A stretch of DNA of 56,221 nucleotides. Source: an uncultured Muribaculaceae bacterium. GTDB taxonomy: Bacteria > Bacteroidota > Bacteroidia > Bacteroidales > Muribaculaceae. Below the pieces are notes generated by a model. That model saw only the letters and a program-made list of their open reading frames with translations, was not told the DNA's origin and did not search any database. A program made the translations under genes and the position numbers. The stretch lies in contig CAJUPY010000018.1 of the NCBI GenBank assembly GCA_910588035.1, positions 1 to 56,221 of the forward strand, given 5' to 3'. Each line of letters begins with the position of its first letter. Position 1 is the first letter of the stretch. Below are positions 35,144-43,735 of this stretch, piece by piece.

Positions 35144-35769
35144 AAATCATCTATATTAAGCTCATCAAACGAGTCGATGACGATATCGGCCAGACAAGCG
35201 ACTTTTTCATGCGGATTTGTTGTTGCAAGACCGACAACCTTTGCGCCTGAACGCCGGCCTGCCTCAAGCCCTTGATAGGAATCTTCAAAAACAACGCAAT
35301 CACCTGGTCGGCAGCCGAGCAAACGGGCAGCGGTGAGATATCCCTCAGGATCTGGCTTTGAATTCGTCACCATCGAGCCCGTGACAATCACATCGAAATA
35401 ATCGGAGAAATCAGGCTGCTGACCAAACAGATATTTCATTTTAGTATCATCGCTGCTTGTGACAATCGCCATTTTCCACCCTCGGCTCTTGAGATTTTCC
35501 AAAAACTGTTTGACACCATAGAAAACCGGATAGACCAACTCATTTTCAAAACGGTGAACCTTGTCAATGATTTCTGCGTGAACTTCGCTATCGAAATGGC
35601 GGTTGAGAATATCAGTCAGAGTTGTCCCCTTTATATCAAAAGCGAATGTTGGGGAGTCTGCTCCATATTCGATTCCGGTCTTGCGCCAGAACTCGGTGTA
35701 TAGCGGCTCGGTATCTATCAACACGCCGTCAAGGTCAAACAATGCGCCACGAATTGTCATATCATTCAT
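35140..35769 (-). CDS. HAD-superfamily phosphatase (beta-phosphoglucomutase-like)
   Basis: The subfamily IA HAD core is clear: motif I LFDLDGVLIDTE, motif II VTSSDD, motif III lysine in NSKPDPEGY and motif IV VVFEDSYQG. A small helical cap lies between. I use ATG 35767-35769 (209 residues); the longer frame begins with TTG beyond the apparent Shine-Dalgarno-like ATAAAG. The substrate is a small phosphorylated metabolite, perhaps a sugar phosphate. It is coupled by a 4-base overlap to the importer lipoprotein gene, an odd pairing for an iron/B12 importer. Confidence 0.85.
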   Translation of the reverse strand: MNDMTIRGALFDLDGVLIDTEPLYTEFWRKTGIEYGADSPTFAFDIKGTTLTDILNRHFDSEVHAEIIDKVHRFENELVYPVFYGVKQFLENLKSRGWKMAIVTSSDDTKMKYLFGQQPDFSDYFDVIVTGSMVTNSKPDPEGYLTAARLLGCRPGDCVVFEDSYQGLEAGRRSGAKVVGLATTNPHEKVACLADIVIDSFDELNIDDL

Positions 35770-35831
35770 CTTTATAAATTTTGTGAACCGCAAATTTCGG
35801 AATTCCCGATGAATTATTGAACAAAATAACT

Positions 35832-35839
35832 TAATTTTG
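35832..35839 (+). promoter_or_regulatory. -7 box (TAATTTTG) of the MATE gene
   Basis: TAATTTTG lies 26 bases before the ATG at 35866. The -33 region is not clear. Confidence 0.5.
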
Positions 35840-35865
35840 CATTATTTTTTTAATAAAAAACGGAA

Positions 35866-37251
35866 ATGCAGTCACAACAGAATAATTCACCGATGACATT
35901 GGGCACAAAATCGATTGCCGCCCTGCTAATTCAGTATTCGGTACCTGCAATCATAGCCAGCGTTGCGACCTCTCTCTATAATATTGTCGACAGCATTTTC
36001 ATCGGCCGCGGCGTCGGTCCGATGGCTATCGCCGGCTTGGCGATCACGTTTCCACTGATGAATCTCGTGATAGCTTTTGTCATGTTGATCGCCGCAGGTG
36101 GAGCGACTATCACATCGATTTTTCTCGGCCAGCAAAATCTGTCGCGTGCCACAGATGTCATAAACAATGTTTTGGTGCTATCGCTGATCCACTCTGTCAT
36201 TTTCGGTGGTATAACGCTGATATTTCTCGACCAGATTCTGTACTTCTTCGGTGCCACCCCGGAGACAATACCATACGCCCGTGAATTTATGAGAGTGATA
36301 CTCTATGCCACACCTGTCTCATATGTTTTCATCGGTTTGAACAATTTGATGAGAGCCACCGGTTATCCCAAAAAAGCAATGATCTCGGCACTTCTGTCGG
36401 TGCTTGTCAACATCATACTCGCCCCGATATTTATTTTTGTGCTCGACAAAGGAATAGCGGGAGCTGCCTGGGCCACCGTCTGCGGACAGTTCACGGCATT
36501 CATCTGGGTACTATACCACTTCATGTCGAAAAAGAGTTTCATCCATTTCAAACGCGACAACCGCTGGCTGACAGGGACGATTATAAAGCGGATCTATTCG
36601 ATCGGACTCTCGCCTTTTCTAATGAATGTCTGTGCCTGCGTTGTCGTCATTTTCATCAACAAGGCCCTCCTTGACTATGGTGGCGACAACGGCAATCTTG
36701 CAATCGGAGCGTTCGGCATTCTCAACCGCACGACAATGTTCTTTGTCATGGTCGTCTTCGGAATCACACAAGGCATGCAACCAATTCTCGGATTCAACTA
36801 CGGTGCAAAATTGTGGGACAGGGTAAACCGCACACTTCGCCTCGGCATCATTGTCGGCGTGGCAATCACGACTGTAGGCTGGATTCTGACCCAGACGATA
36901 CCTAACGCGATAAGTTCGCTTTTCACCTCTGACGAAACGCTTGTCAGAATTGCCCGCGAAGGCTTCCACATATATTTCATCGTCTATCCGGTTGTCGGCT
37001 GTCAGATTGTCATTCAGAACTATTTCCAGTCAATCGGCAAACCGAAACTCTCGATATTCCTGTCATTGACGCGGCAATTGCTGTTTCTGCTGCCCTTCCT
37101 GTTGGTCTTACCCAGACACTACGGTATTGACGGCGTCTGGGCAAGTATGGCAGGCAGCGATTTCCTCGCCTTTGTCGTGGCCGTCATCACTCTTTGGGTC
37201 ATGCTCAGGCACGAACGTAAAATCCAATCACAATCAAACATCATCAGATAA
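35866..37251 (+). CDS. MATE-family multidrug/Na+ antiporter
   Basis: A 461-residue inner-membrane protein with about twelve hydrophobic segments in two homologous halves, beginning with LIQYSVPAIIASVATSLYNIVDSIFIG, the MATE N-lobe signature, and a second-half FGITQGMQPILGFNYGA motif. MATE proteins export cationic drugs or metabolites using sodium or proton gradients. The start ATG follows a TAATTTTG promoter box. The stop codon abuts the next gene's ATG directly (TAAATG), so they are coupled. Substrate is not known. Confidence 0.93.
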   Translation: MQSQQNNSPMTLGTKSIAALLIQYSVPAIIASVATSLYNIVDSIFIGRGVGPMAIAGLAITFPLMNLVIAFVMLIAAGGATITSIFLGQQNLSRATDVINNVLVLSLIHSVIFGGITLIFLDQILYFFGATPETIPYAREFMRVILYATPVSYVFIGLNNLMRATGYPKKAMISALLSVLVNIILAPIFIFVLDKGIAGAAWATVCGQFTAFIWVLYHFMSKKSFIHFKRDNRWLTGTIIKRIYSIGLSPFLMNVCACVVVIFINKALLDYGGDNGNLAIGAFGILNRTTMFFVMVVFGITQGMQPILGFNYGAKLWDRVNRTLRLGIIVGVAITTVGWILTQTIPNAISSLFTSDETLVRIAREGFHIYFIVYPVVGCQIVIQNYFQSIGKPKLSIFLSLTRQLLFLLPFLLVLPRHYGIDGVWASMAGSDFLAFVVAVITLWVMLRHERKIQSQSNIIR

Positions 37252-38814
37252 ATGATACATTCAGTCGACGGACTCCGTCTGTCTCCCGAAACCGCATACG
37301 ACCCGGTCAAATTGAAACTCCACCTGTCGACATCGCTCAATATCGACATGAACGACATTGAAGATATTGTCATAACAAGACGCTCTATCGATGCCCGTCA
37401 ACGGAACGTGATAATCAACCTGGCCGCTAAGGTTTATGTCGGCGAGAAAGCACCGTCTGAACCATTTGACTTACCCGAAGTCAGATATGAAGATGTTTCA
37501 GATAAACCCGAAGTGATTATTGTCGGAGCGGGACCGGCCGGACTGTTCGCCGCCCTGAGATTGATTGAACTCGGTCTGAAGCCGATCGTTATCGAACGTG
37601 GAAAAGATGTCGACTCCCGCAGACGTGACATGGCCCGAATTGCCCGTGAGAACATAGTCGATCCCGACTCCAACTACTGTTTCGGCGAAGGAGGTGCAGG
37701 AGCCTATTCAGACGGAAAACTTTATACACGCAGCAAAAAACGCGGATCTGTTGAAAAAATTCTGTCGGTGTTCTATCGCCACGGAGCCGACAGTTCAATA
37801 CTTGCCGACGCACACCCCCACATCGGCACCGACCGTCTGCCCGTTGTCATAAAAGCGATGCGCACGACGATTCTCAACCACGGCGGCGAAGTCAGGTTCT
37901 CCACTCGAATGACCGATCTGATCATCGAGAACGGCAGTGTCAACGGCATCGTCACCGACGACGGAACCAGATTGTCAGGACCGGTGATACTCGCCACCGG
38001 ACATTCGGCACGCGACATATATCACCTTTTGCACAACCGAAAGATAGAGATGCAGCCGAAAGGCATTGCTGTCGGAGTCAGACTCGAGCACCCACAGAAA
38101 CTGATCGATTGCCTCCAGTATCATTCTCCCAAAGGACGCGGCCAGTGGCTGCCGGCTGCCGAATATTCAATGTTGACACGTGTCGAAGGGCGAGGTGTGT
38201 ATTCATTCTGCATGTGTCCGGGCGGCTTTATCATCCCTGCCGCAAGCGGAGAGAACCAGCTTGTTGTCAACGGCATGTCACCGTCAAACCGCGGCACTAA
38301 ATGGGCCAACTCAGGCATGGTCGTCGAAGTGCTTCCGGAAGATGTGCCCGGCGATGACGATCTGAAAATGATGAGGTTTCAGGAAAATATCGAATCACGG
38401 TTTTATGAAGAAGCGGGGCGTACCCACAATGCACCTGCCCAACGAATGAAAGATTTTGTCGAAGGGAAAGACTCGACATCGCTACCTGCGACATCATATG
38501 CCCCAGGAATTCACCCCGCTCGAATCGACAAGCTGCTGCCCCACTCCATTGCATCGCGACTGCAACAGGGATTCCGGGACTTCGGACATAAACAACGGGG
38601 ATTTCTGACCAACGAGGCCGCACTCATCGGAGCGGAAACACGCACATCGTCTCCGGTTAGAATTCCCCGCAATCCAGAGACGTTCATGCACATCAACGTA
38701 AACGGACTCTATCCGACCGGTGAAGGTGCCGGATATGCAGGCGGCATCGTGTCGGCGGCCATAGACGGCGAACGTGCGGCAGAGGCCGTTGCAACCCGGT
38801 TGCAGATGCATTAA
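37252..38814 (+). CDS. FAD-dependent oxidoreductase (COG2509-type)
   Basis: After an N-terminal helper domain (about 1-80), a Rossmann FAD-binding motif VIIVGAGPAGLFAALRL lies near residues 86-102. It is followed by a conserved CFGEGGAGAYSDGKLYTR block and a C-terminal LYPTGEGAGYAGGIVSAA that closes the FAD site. The 520-residue size suits the widespread COG2509 uncharacterised FAD dehydrogenase family. The reaction is unknown. It is fused transcriptionally to the MATE gene without a gap, and is followed by a separate promoter for the lptFG-like gene. Confidence 0.88.
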   Translation: MIHSVDGLRLSPETAYDPVKLKLHLSTSLNIDMNDIEDIVITRRSIDARQRNVIINLAAKVYVGEKAPSEPFDLPEVRYEDVSDKPEVIIVGAGPAGLFAALRLIELGLKPIVIERGKDVDSRRRDMARIARENIVDPDSNYCFGEGGAGAYSDGKLYTRSKKRGSVEKILSVFYRHGADSSILADAHPHIGTDRLPVVIKAMRTTILNHGGEVRFSTRMTDLIIENGSVNGIVTDDGTRLSGPVILATGHSARDIYHLLHNRKIEMQPKGIAVGVRLEHPQKLIDCLQYHSPKGRGQWLPAAEYSMLTRVEGRGVYSFCMCPGGFIIPAASGENQLVVNGMSPSNRGTKWANSGMVVEVLPEDVPGDDDLKMMRFQENIESRFYEEAGRTHNAPAQRMKDFVEGKDSTSLPATSYAPGIHPARIDKLLPHSIASRLQQGFRDFGHKQRGFLTNEAALIGAETRTSSPVRIPRNPETFMHINVNGLYPTGEGAGYAGGIVSAAIDGERAAEAVATRLQMH

Positions 38815-38818
38815 ACGA

Positions 38819-38850
38819 TTTGAACATTTAAAAATAAAGATGTATCTTTG
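38819..38850 (+). promoter_or_regulatory. Promoter of the lptFG-like gene, TTTG-N20-TATCTTTG
   Basis: TTTG (38819-38822), 20 bases, TATCTTTG (38843-38850), 37 bases before the ATG. It is one of the best consensus matches in the window and may drive all genes to the terminator at 50206. Confidence 0.75.
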
Positions 38851-38887
38851 CATATTGAAATAATCAATCAGAAACTGTAATTGAAAA

Positions 38888-40813
38888 ATGCTTAGAATAA
38901 AACGTCTTTACCGGTTCATGCTGCAGAGCTTTCTGCCTCTGTTCCTGATGACGTTTTTCATCTGCCTGTTCATCGTGCTGATGCAGTTTCTTTGGCGATA
39001 CATTGACGATCTTGTCGGTAAAGGTCTCGAGATGAGTGTCATCGCCGAACTCTTTTTCTACGCTGCGATCACTATGGTGCCCATGGCGCTCCCGTTGGCA
39101 ATTTTGCTCGCATCGCTCATGACATTCGGCAATCTTGGAGAGCGGTTCGAGCTGATGGCCATGAAGGCTGCCGGAATATCGTTGATCAAGGTAATGAGAC
39201 CGCTGATCATCCTGATGTTTTTCATCGCAATCGGAGCGTTCTTCTTCCAGAACAATGTTCTGCCGATAGCCCAGGCCAAAATGTATACATTGCTATGGTC
39301 AATGAGGCAGAAATCGCCTGAGCTCGAGATTCCCGAAGGAGTGTTCTATGACCAGATTCCGGGATATAATATCTTTGTGGACAGCAAGAACAGAGATAAC
39401 GGCACACTCTACAACATGATGATCTATGATGTCTCCCAAGGCAATGATCTTGACCGCGTCAGAATCATTCTCGCCGATTCAGGCCGAATGAGCATCACAG
39501 AAGACAAAACCCACCTGTTTCTCCGACTTTTCTCAGGCGAACAGTTTGACAATCTGCGCAATCAAGGATCGTCAAACTCTAAAAATGTGCCTTACCGCCG
39601 TGAGTCATTCTCCCTGAAAGAGATTCTGATTCCGTTTGACAACAATTTCAACCGAATGGACGAGAGCGGAATGAGAAACCAATATGTCGGAAAAAACATT
39701 GCACAGCTGCGACAGACAATCGACTCGGTTCAATTGCGTGTCGACTCGATAGGCTCCGTCATCGGCAGGGAGCTTAAACGTCAGCCATACTTCAATCTGC
39801 CATATTATAAAGTCGCACAATCAAGGGAAGAAAACACGGCGCAACCCGGTTCGACAATAGAGACAACCGAAATCGACTCTCTGTTTGTCAATCTCGACCA
39901 GTCAATGGAACGGTCCATGTTGATCCAGGCCCTGTCAAAAGCTCGTCAGAAAAAACAGGAATATGAATTCAGAAGCTATGTGCTTGACGATGACAAATCA
40001 ACAATACGCCGTCACTCGATAGAACTGATGAAAAAATTCACACTGTCGATCGCGTGCATCATCTTTTTCTTCATAGGTGCCCCACTCGGTGCCATCATAA
40101 GAAAAGGTGGTCTCGGCACTCCGCTTGTGATCTCGGTTTTGCTGTTCATATTCTATTACATAATCGACAACACCGGTTATAAACTCGCACGCGACGGACG
40201 CTGGGCCGTCTGGGAAGGCATGTGGCTCAGCACGGCAGTATTGATGCCATTGGGAGTTTTTTTGACATATAAAGCCATCAACGACTCAGCTGTCTTCAAC
40301 AAAGATGCATATCTGAACTTTTTCAGACGGATATTCGGCATCTCCGAGGTACGCCACCTTGAGATGAAAGAACTTACGATGGACGATGTTGAACCCCAGA
40401 CCGCAATAGCGAAGCTGAACGCTTTGACAGAAGTGTGTCGGGCCTATATGTCGGCAAACAAAACAAAGCAGAGTTACCACGACTTTTTCCTGAATGGATA
40501 CGACCGTAAGTCGCTCGCACGGCTTAACGACCTGCTCGATTCAACAATCGATTATTTATCAAATTCACGAGAGAAGCTTGTCATAAACAAGCTGTGTGAT
40601 TATCCGATCTTAAGAAACCTGTGGATATACAATCCGACACCGGTTAGGTGGCTTTCATGGGCTGCGATTGTCATTTTCCCTGCCGGATTGACTCTCTGGA
40701 TCGCAGGTCGTAAAATGAGAGGCGAACTCCATGACGAACTCAATAAAATCATAAAAATTGACAGTGAGCTGATTGTAATGCTCGAATCAGACAACACAAA
40801 AACAGAACAATAA
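38888..40813 (+). CDS. LptF/LptG (YjgP/YjgQ)-family permease
   Basis: LptF and LptG form the membrane part of the LptB2FG ABC extractor, which lifts lipopolysaccharide from the inner membrane. The N-terminus has TM helices around FLMTFFICLFIVLMQFLWRYIDD and MVPMALPLAILLASLMTFGNLGE, a hallmark of the family. A periplasmic beta-jelly-roll region spans about 115-380, and the C-terminal TMs include IIFFFIGAPLGAIIRKGG. The protein is 641 residues, long because of a C-terminal extension beyond TM6, as in other Bacteroidetes members. It overlaps ribBA by one base (TAATG). Confidence 0.9.
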   Translation: MLRIKRLYRFMLQSFLPLFLMTFFICLFIVLMQFLWRYIDDLVGKGLEMSVIAELFFYAAITMVPMALPLAILLASLMTFGNLGERFELMAMKAAGISLIKVMRPLIILMFFIAIGAFFFQNNVLPIAQAKMYTLLWSMRQKSPELEIPEGVFYDQIPGYNIFVDSKNRDNGTLYNMMIYDVSQGNDLDRVRIILADSGRMSITEDKTHLFLRLFSGEQFDNLRNQGSSNSKNVPYRRESFSLKEILIPFDNNFNRMDESGMRNQYVGKNIAQLRQTIDSVQLRVDSIGSVIGRELKRQPYFNLPYYKVAQSREENTAQPGSTIETTEIDSLFVNLDQSMERSMLIQALSKARQKKQEYEFRSYVLDDDKSTIRRHSIELMKKFTLSIACIIFFFIGAPLGAIIRKGGLGTPLVISVLLFIFYYIIDNTGYKLARDGRWAVWEGMWLSTAVLMPLGVFLTYKAINDSAVFNKDAYLNFFRRIFGISEVRHLEMKELTMDDVEPQTAIAKLNALTEVCRAYMSANKTKQSYHDFFLNGYDRKSLARLNDLLDSTIDYLSNSREKLVINKLCDYPILRNLWIYNPTPVRWLSWAAIVIFPAGLTLWIAGRKMRGELHDELNKIIKIDSELIVMLESDNTKTEQ

Positions 40814-42027
40814 TGGACAGTATAAAACTCGATTCTATAGAAGACGCGCTTAACGATTTCGCTGAAGGCAAAATGGTCATCGTGGTCGATGACGAAGACC
40901 GTGAGAACGAAGGTGACCTCATTGTGGCAGCAGAGAAAATCACTCCCGAGCAAGTCAATTTCATGTTGAAGAACGCCCGCGGTGTCTTGTGTGTGCCGAT
41001 GACAATCTCGCGTTGTGAGGAACTTGGTCTGAATCATCAGGTCGAGAACAACACATCGGTCTTAGGAACCCCTTTCACCGTTACGGTCGACAAACTTGAG
41101 GGTTGTTCGACAGGTGTCTCCATTCACGACCGTTGCGAGACAATCAGAGCATTGGCCGAGCCCACTTCCACAGCCGAGACTTTTGGCCGTCCGGGACACA
41201 TAAATCCGCTTTATGCACAGGACGCGGGAGTCTTGCGTCGCGCGGGCCACACTGAAGCGGCTGTTGACCTGGCCCGCCTGTCAGGTCTCAATCCGGCAGC
41301 AGCTCTCATGGAGATCATGAGCGATGATGGCTCAATGGCACGTCTGCCGGAACTCAGACGCCGCGCCGATGAATGGGGACTCAAACTGATTTCAATCAAA
41401 GATCTCATCGCCTACCGGCTGAAAACCGAGACCCTTGTTGAGAAAGGTGTCGAGGTCGACATGCCGACTGAATATGGCCACTTCCGCCTGATTCCGTTCA
41501 GACAAATCAATAACGGACTTGAACACATAGCTATAATCAAAGGAGACATCACAACCGAAGAGCCTGTGTTGGTGCGTGTTCACTCCTCATGCGCGACCGG
41601 CGACATCTTCGGTTCGAAACGATGTGACTGCGGAGACCAGCTTCATGAAGCCATGCGCATGATCGAGAAAGAAGGACGCGGACTTGTACTCTATTTGAAC
41701 CAGGAAGGACGCGGCATCGGCCTGATGGACAAAATAAAGGCCTACAAGCTACAGGAGCAGGGACTTGACACCGTCGAGGCGAACATTCATCTCGGCCATG
41801 GAGCAGATGAACGCGACTATGGTGTAGGTGCCCAGATTCTCCGTCTTCTCGGCGTGAGCAAAATGAGACTGATGACCAACAACCCCGTTAAACGCATCGG
41901 ACTTGAAGGCTATGGGCTTGAGGTTGTCGAGAATGTCCACATTGAAGTCGAGCCAAACGAATTCAATCGTTTCTACATGCACACGAAAAAAGAACGCATG
42001 GGACATAACCTCGACAAAGTCGACTGA
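40813..42027 (+). CDS. ribBA: Bifunctional DHBP synthase / GTP cyclohydrolase II
   Basis: RibBA performs both first steps of riboflavin synthesis. The N-terminal domain (1-200) turns ribulose 5-phosphate into dihydroxybutanone phosphate; it has DDEDRENEGDL and RAGHTEAAVDLARL. The C-terminal domain (about 206-404) opens GTP; it has the zinc cysteines in HSSCATGD and SKRCDCGDQL, NQEGRGIGLMDKIKAY and DYGVGAQILR. The 404-residue length is standard. The ATG overlaps the lptFG-like stop by one base. No FMN riboswitch is seen. Confidence 0.97.
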   Translation: MDSIKLDSIEDALNDFAEGKMVIVVDDEDRENEGDLIVAAEKITPEQVNFMLKNARGVLCVPMTISRCEELGLNHQVENNTSVLGTPFTVTVDKLEGCSTGVSIHDRCETIRALAEPTSTAETFGRPGHINPLYAQDAGVLRRAGHTEAAVDLARLSGLNPAAALMEIMSDDGSMARLPELRRRADEWGLKLISIKDLIAYRLKTETLVEKGVEVDMPTEYGHFRLIPFRQINNGLEHIAIIKGDITTEEPVLVRVHSSCATGDIFGSKRCDCGDQLHEAMRMIEKEGRGLVLYLNQEGRGIGLMDKIKAYKLQEQGLDTVEANIHLGHGADERDYGVGAQILRLLGVSKMRLMTNNPVKRIGLEGYGLEVVENVHIEVEPNEFNRFYMHTKKERMGHNLDKVD

Positions 42028-42055
42028 AATCCAACAAGCAAAACTCTCCCGCATT

Positions 42056-42493
42056 ATGACGCGCCGACTACTGTCTCTGCTGATGTCACTGACGCTGGTG
42101 TTCTCAACACTGCTTCAGTTTCATCATCACGACCGTATGGGAAACATCTTCATAACCCTGTCGTTTATCGGAGACGTTGAACTCGGTTTTCATAATCACC
42201 ACCATTCAAATTGCTGTCATCACCACCATCAGGGCACGGCACCCGGCGATTGTGGAGACAACGGTGATTGCGCAATGCATCTCGATGACATCGTCACGGT
42301 TTCATCAGATGACACATGTCCTTACATTTCTGCCGCCGTTTTCAATAATCAGGCCGAGGAGATAGAGCGGAGTCTGACTGCTCCGTTATCTCTGGGCACC
42401 GAAAGCGGTTTCGTGTGGTTTGTCACAAAACTGATCAAACACCACTTTTTAAAACACAGCTACCGACGCGGACCTCCGGTTTCAGCATATTGA
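42056..42493 (+). CDS. Small histidine-rich protein (DUF6769-like)
   Basis: I use ATG 42056 (145 residues); a longer frame from 41903 runs inside ribBA. After a hydrophobic N-terminal segment (RRLLSLLMSLTLVFSTLLQF) come FHHHD and HNHHHSNCCHHHH clusters, and a few more Cys. The arrangement suggests an exported or membrane-tethered metal-binding protein. It is the first gene of an apparent metal-efflux set. It resembles DUF6769-type proteins that precede RND metal pumps in Bacteroidetes. The exact metal is unknown. Confidence 0.7.
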   Translation: MTRRLLSLLMSLTLVFSTLLQFHHHDRMGNIFITLSFIGDVELGFHNHHHSNCCHHHHQGTAPGDCGDNGDCAMHLDDIVTVSSDDTCPYISAAVFNNQAEEIERSLTAPLSLGTESGFVWFVTKLIKHHFLKHSYRRGPPVSAY

Positions 42494-42536
42494 CCGTAAA
42501 AAACAATTATGACATCACACTTAAATATGAACCAAT

Positions 42537-43721
42537 ATGCTGAAAAAAATATTTTACGCAGCGGCATTCATGCTGCTTACTTTCTCATGCACCGAAAAAG
42601 GTCATCACCACGGAGAAAATGAAGACCACAGCGAACATGAGACACACGAGGCCCATGAACACGGACCCGAACATAAACACGATCATGACCACGGAGAGAC
42701 TTCTGAGTCTCATACCGGTGAAATAAAGCTTGAACCCGAACGTGCCGAACAGTTCGGTGTCGGGATAACCAAGGCTGAACCTTCCGATTTCGCCTCTGTC
42801 ATCAAGGTGTCAGGCAAAGTGGAGTCAGCCCAGGATGACCGGTCGGTCATATCGGCGACATCATCGGGAACAATCTCATTCGCACCCTCGGTAACCGAGG
42901 GGACACGTGTGAGTCCGGGTATGAGAATTGCTTCGATCACAGCCAAAGGAATCGCAGGCGGTGATCCAAACGAGGCTGCACGTGTGGCACTCGATGCAGC
43001 CAAACAGGAACTTGACCGGGCCACTCCGCTCCATGCCGACGGAATCATCTCGACACGCGACTACAACATGATCAAACTTGAGTATGAACGTGCCCGTGCC
43101 GCTTACTCAGGCAGCGGATCAGGCAGTGCGGCTGTATCAAGACAGAACGGTGTAATCACACGGCTGCTTGTCAAACAGGGAGAGTATGTCGAGACCGGAC
43201 GTCCGATTGCAGAAGTCTCGGGTAACACACGTCTCACACTCAGGGCCGATCTTCCTGAAAAATATGCCTCGTTCTACCCTACTGTCGTAAGCGCGAACTT
43301 CAGACCGTCATACTCTGACGAGGTTGTGACATTAAAAGATCTTAACGGCAAAATGTTGTCGGGATCTACTGTTGTTGCCGACCGCGCGGGCTATCTTCCG
43401 GTGTATTTCAGCTTTGACAACAACGGCAAGGCAGTGCCGGGAGCGTTTGCCGAAGTATATCTCGTCGGCACACCACGCCACAATGTCATCTCCGTGCCTG
43501 CCGAAGCGATTTCCGAACAACAGGGAACCCTGTTTGTCTATGTCAGACTCGATGAAGAGTGCTATGAGAAACGTCCGGTCATTACCGGTCAAAGCGATGG
43601 CGTCAACGTCGAGATCGTGTCAGGACTCAACCCCGGTGAGGATGTTGTCACAGCCGGCATGACATTTGTGAAACTCGCTGAAACGACAGGAGTTGTACCT
43701 GAAGGACACCACCATCATTAA
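42537..43721 (+). CDS. RND efflux periplasmic adaptor (CusB/CzcB-type) with His-rich ends
   Basis: A lipoprotein signal ends at LLTFSC (C18). The mature N-terminus is a long His/Glu/Asp-rich stretch (about residues 22-60) and the C-terminus ends EGHHHH, both likely metal-binding. Between them are the adaptor domains: a barrel-sandwich hybrid with VISATSSGTISFAPSVTEGT, a short alpha-hairpin, and a membrane-proximal segment. CusB/CzcB adaptors link an inner-membrane RND pump to a TolC channel and may pass metal to the pump. It lies 14 bases upstream of the pump gene. Confidence 0.9.
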   Translation: MLKKIFYAAAFMLLTFSCTEKGHHHGENEDHSEHETHEAHEHGPEHKHDHDHGETSESHTGEIKLEPERAEQFGVGITKAEPSDFASVIKVSGKVESAQDDRSVISATSSGTISFAPSVTEGTRVSPGMRIASITAKGIAGGDPNEAARVALDAAKQELDRATPLHADGIISTRDYNMIKLEYERARAAYSGSGSGSAAVSRQNGVITRLLVKQGEYVETGRPIAEVSGNTRLTLRADLPEKYASFYPTVVSANFRPSYSDEVVTLKDLNGKMLSGSTVVADRAGYLPVYFSFDNNGKAVPGAFAEVYLVGTPRHNVISVPAEAISEQQGTLFVYVRLDEECYEKRPVITGQSDGVNVEIVSGLNPGEDVVTAGMTFVKLAETTGVVPEGHHHH

Positions 43722-43735
43722 TCGGGAGGACAGCC

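Noticed and set aside
41903..42055. N-terminal extension of the histidine-rich protein
   Set aside because: It overlaps ribBA; the ATG at 42056 begins a hydrophobic export segment.
42597..42700. His-codon-rich stretch considered as a DNA repeat
   Set aside because: It is protein-level His/Glu/Asp repetition in the adaptor; no exact DNA repeat unit.
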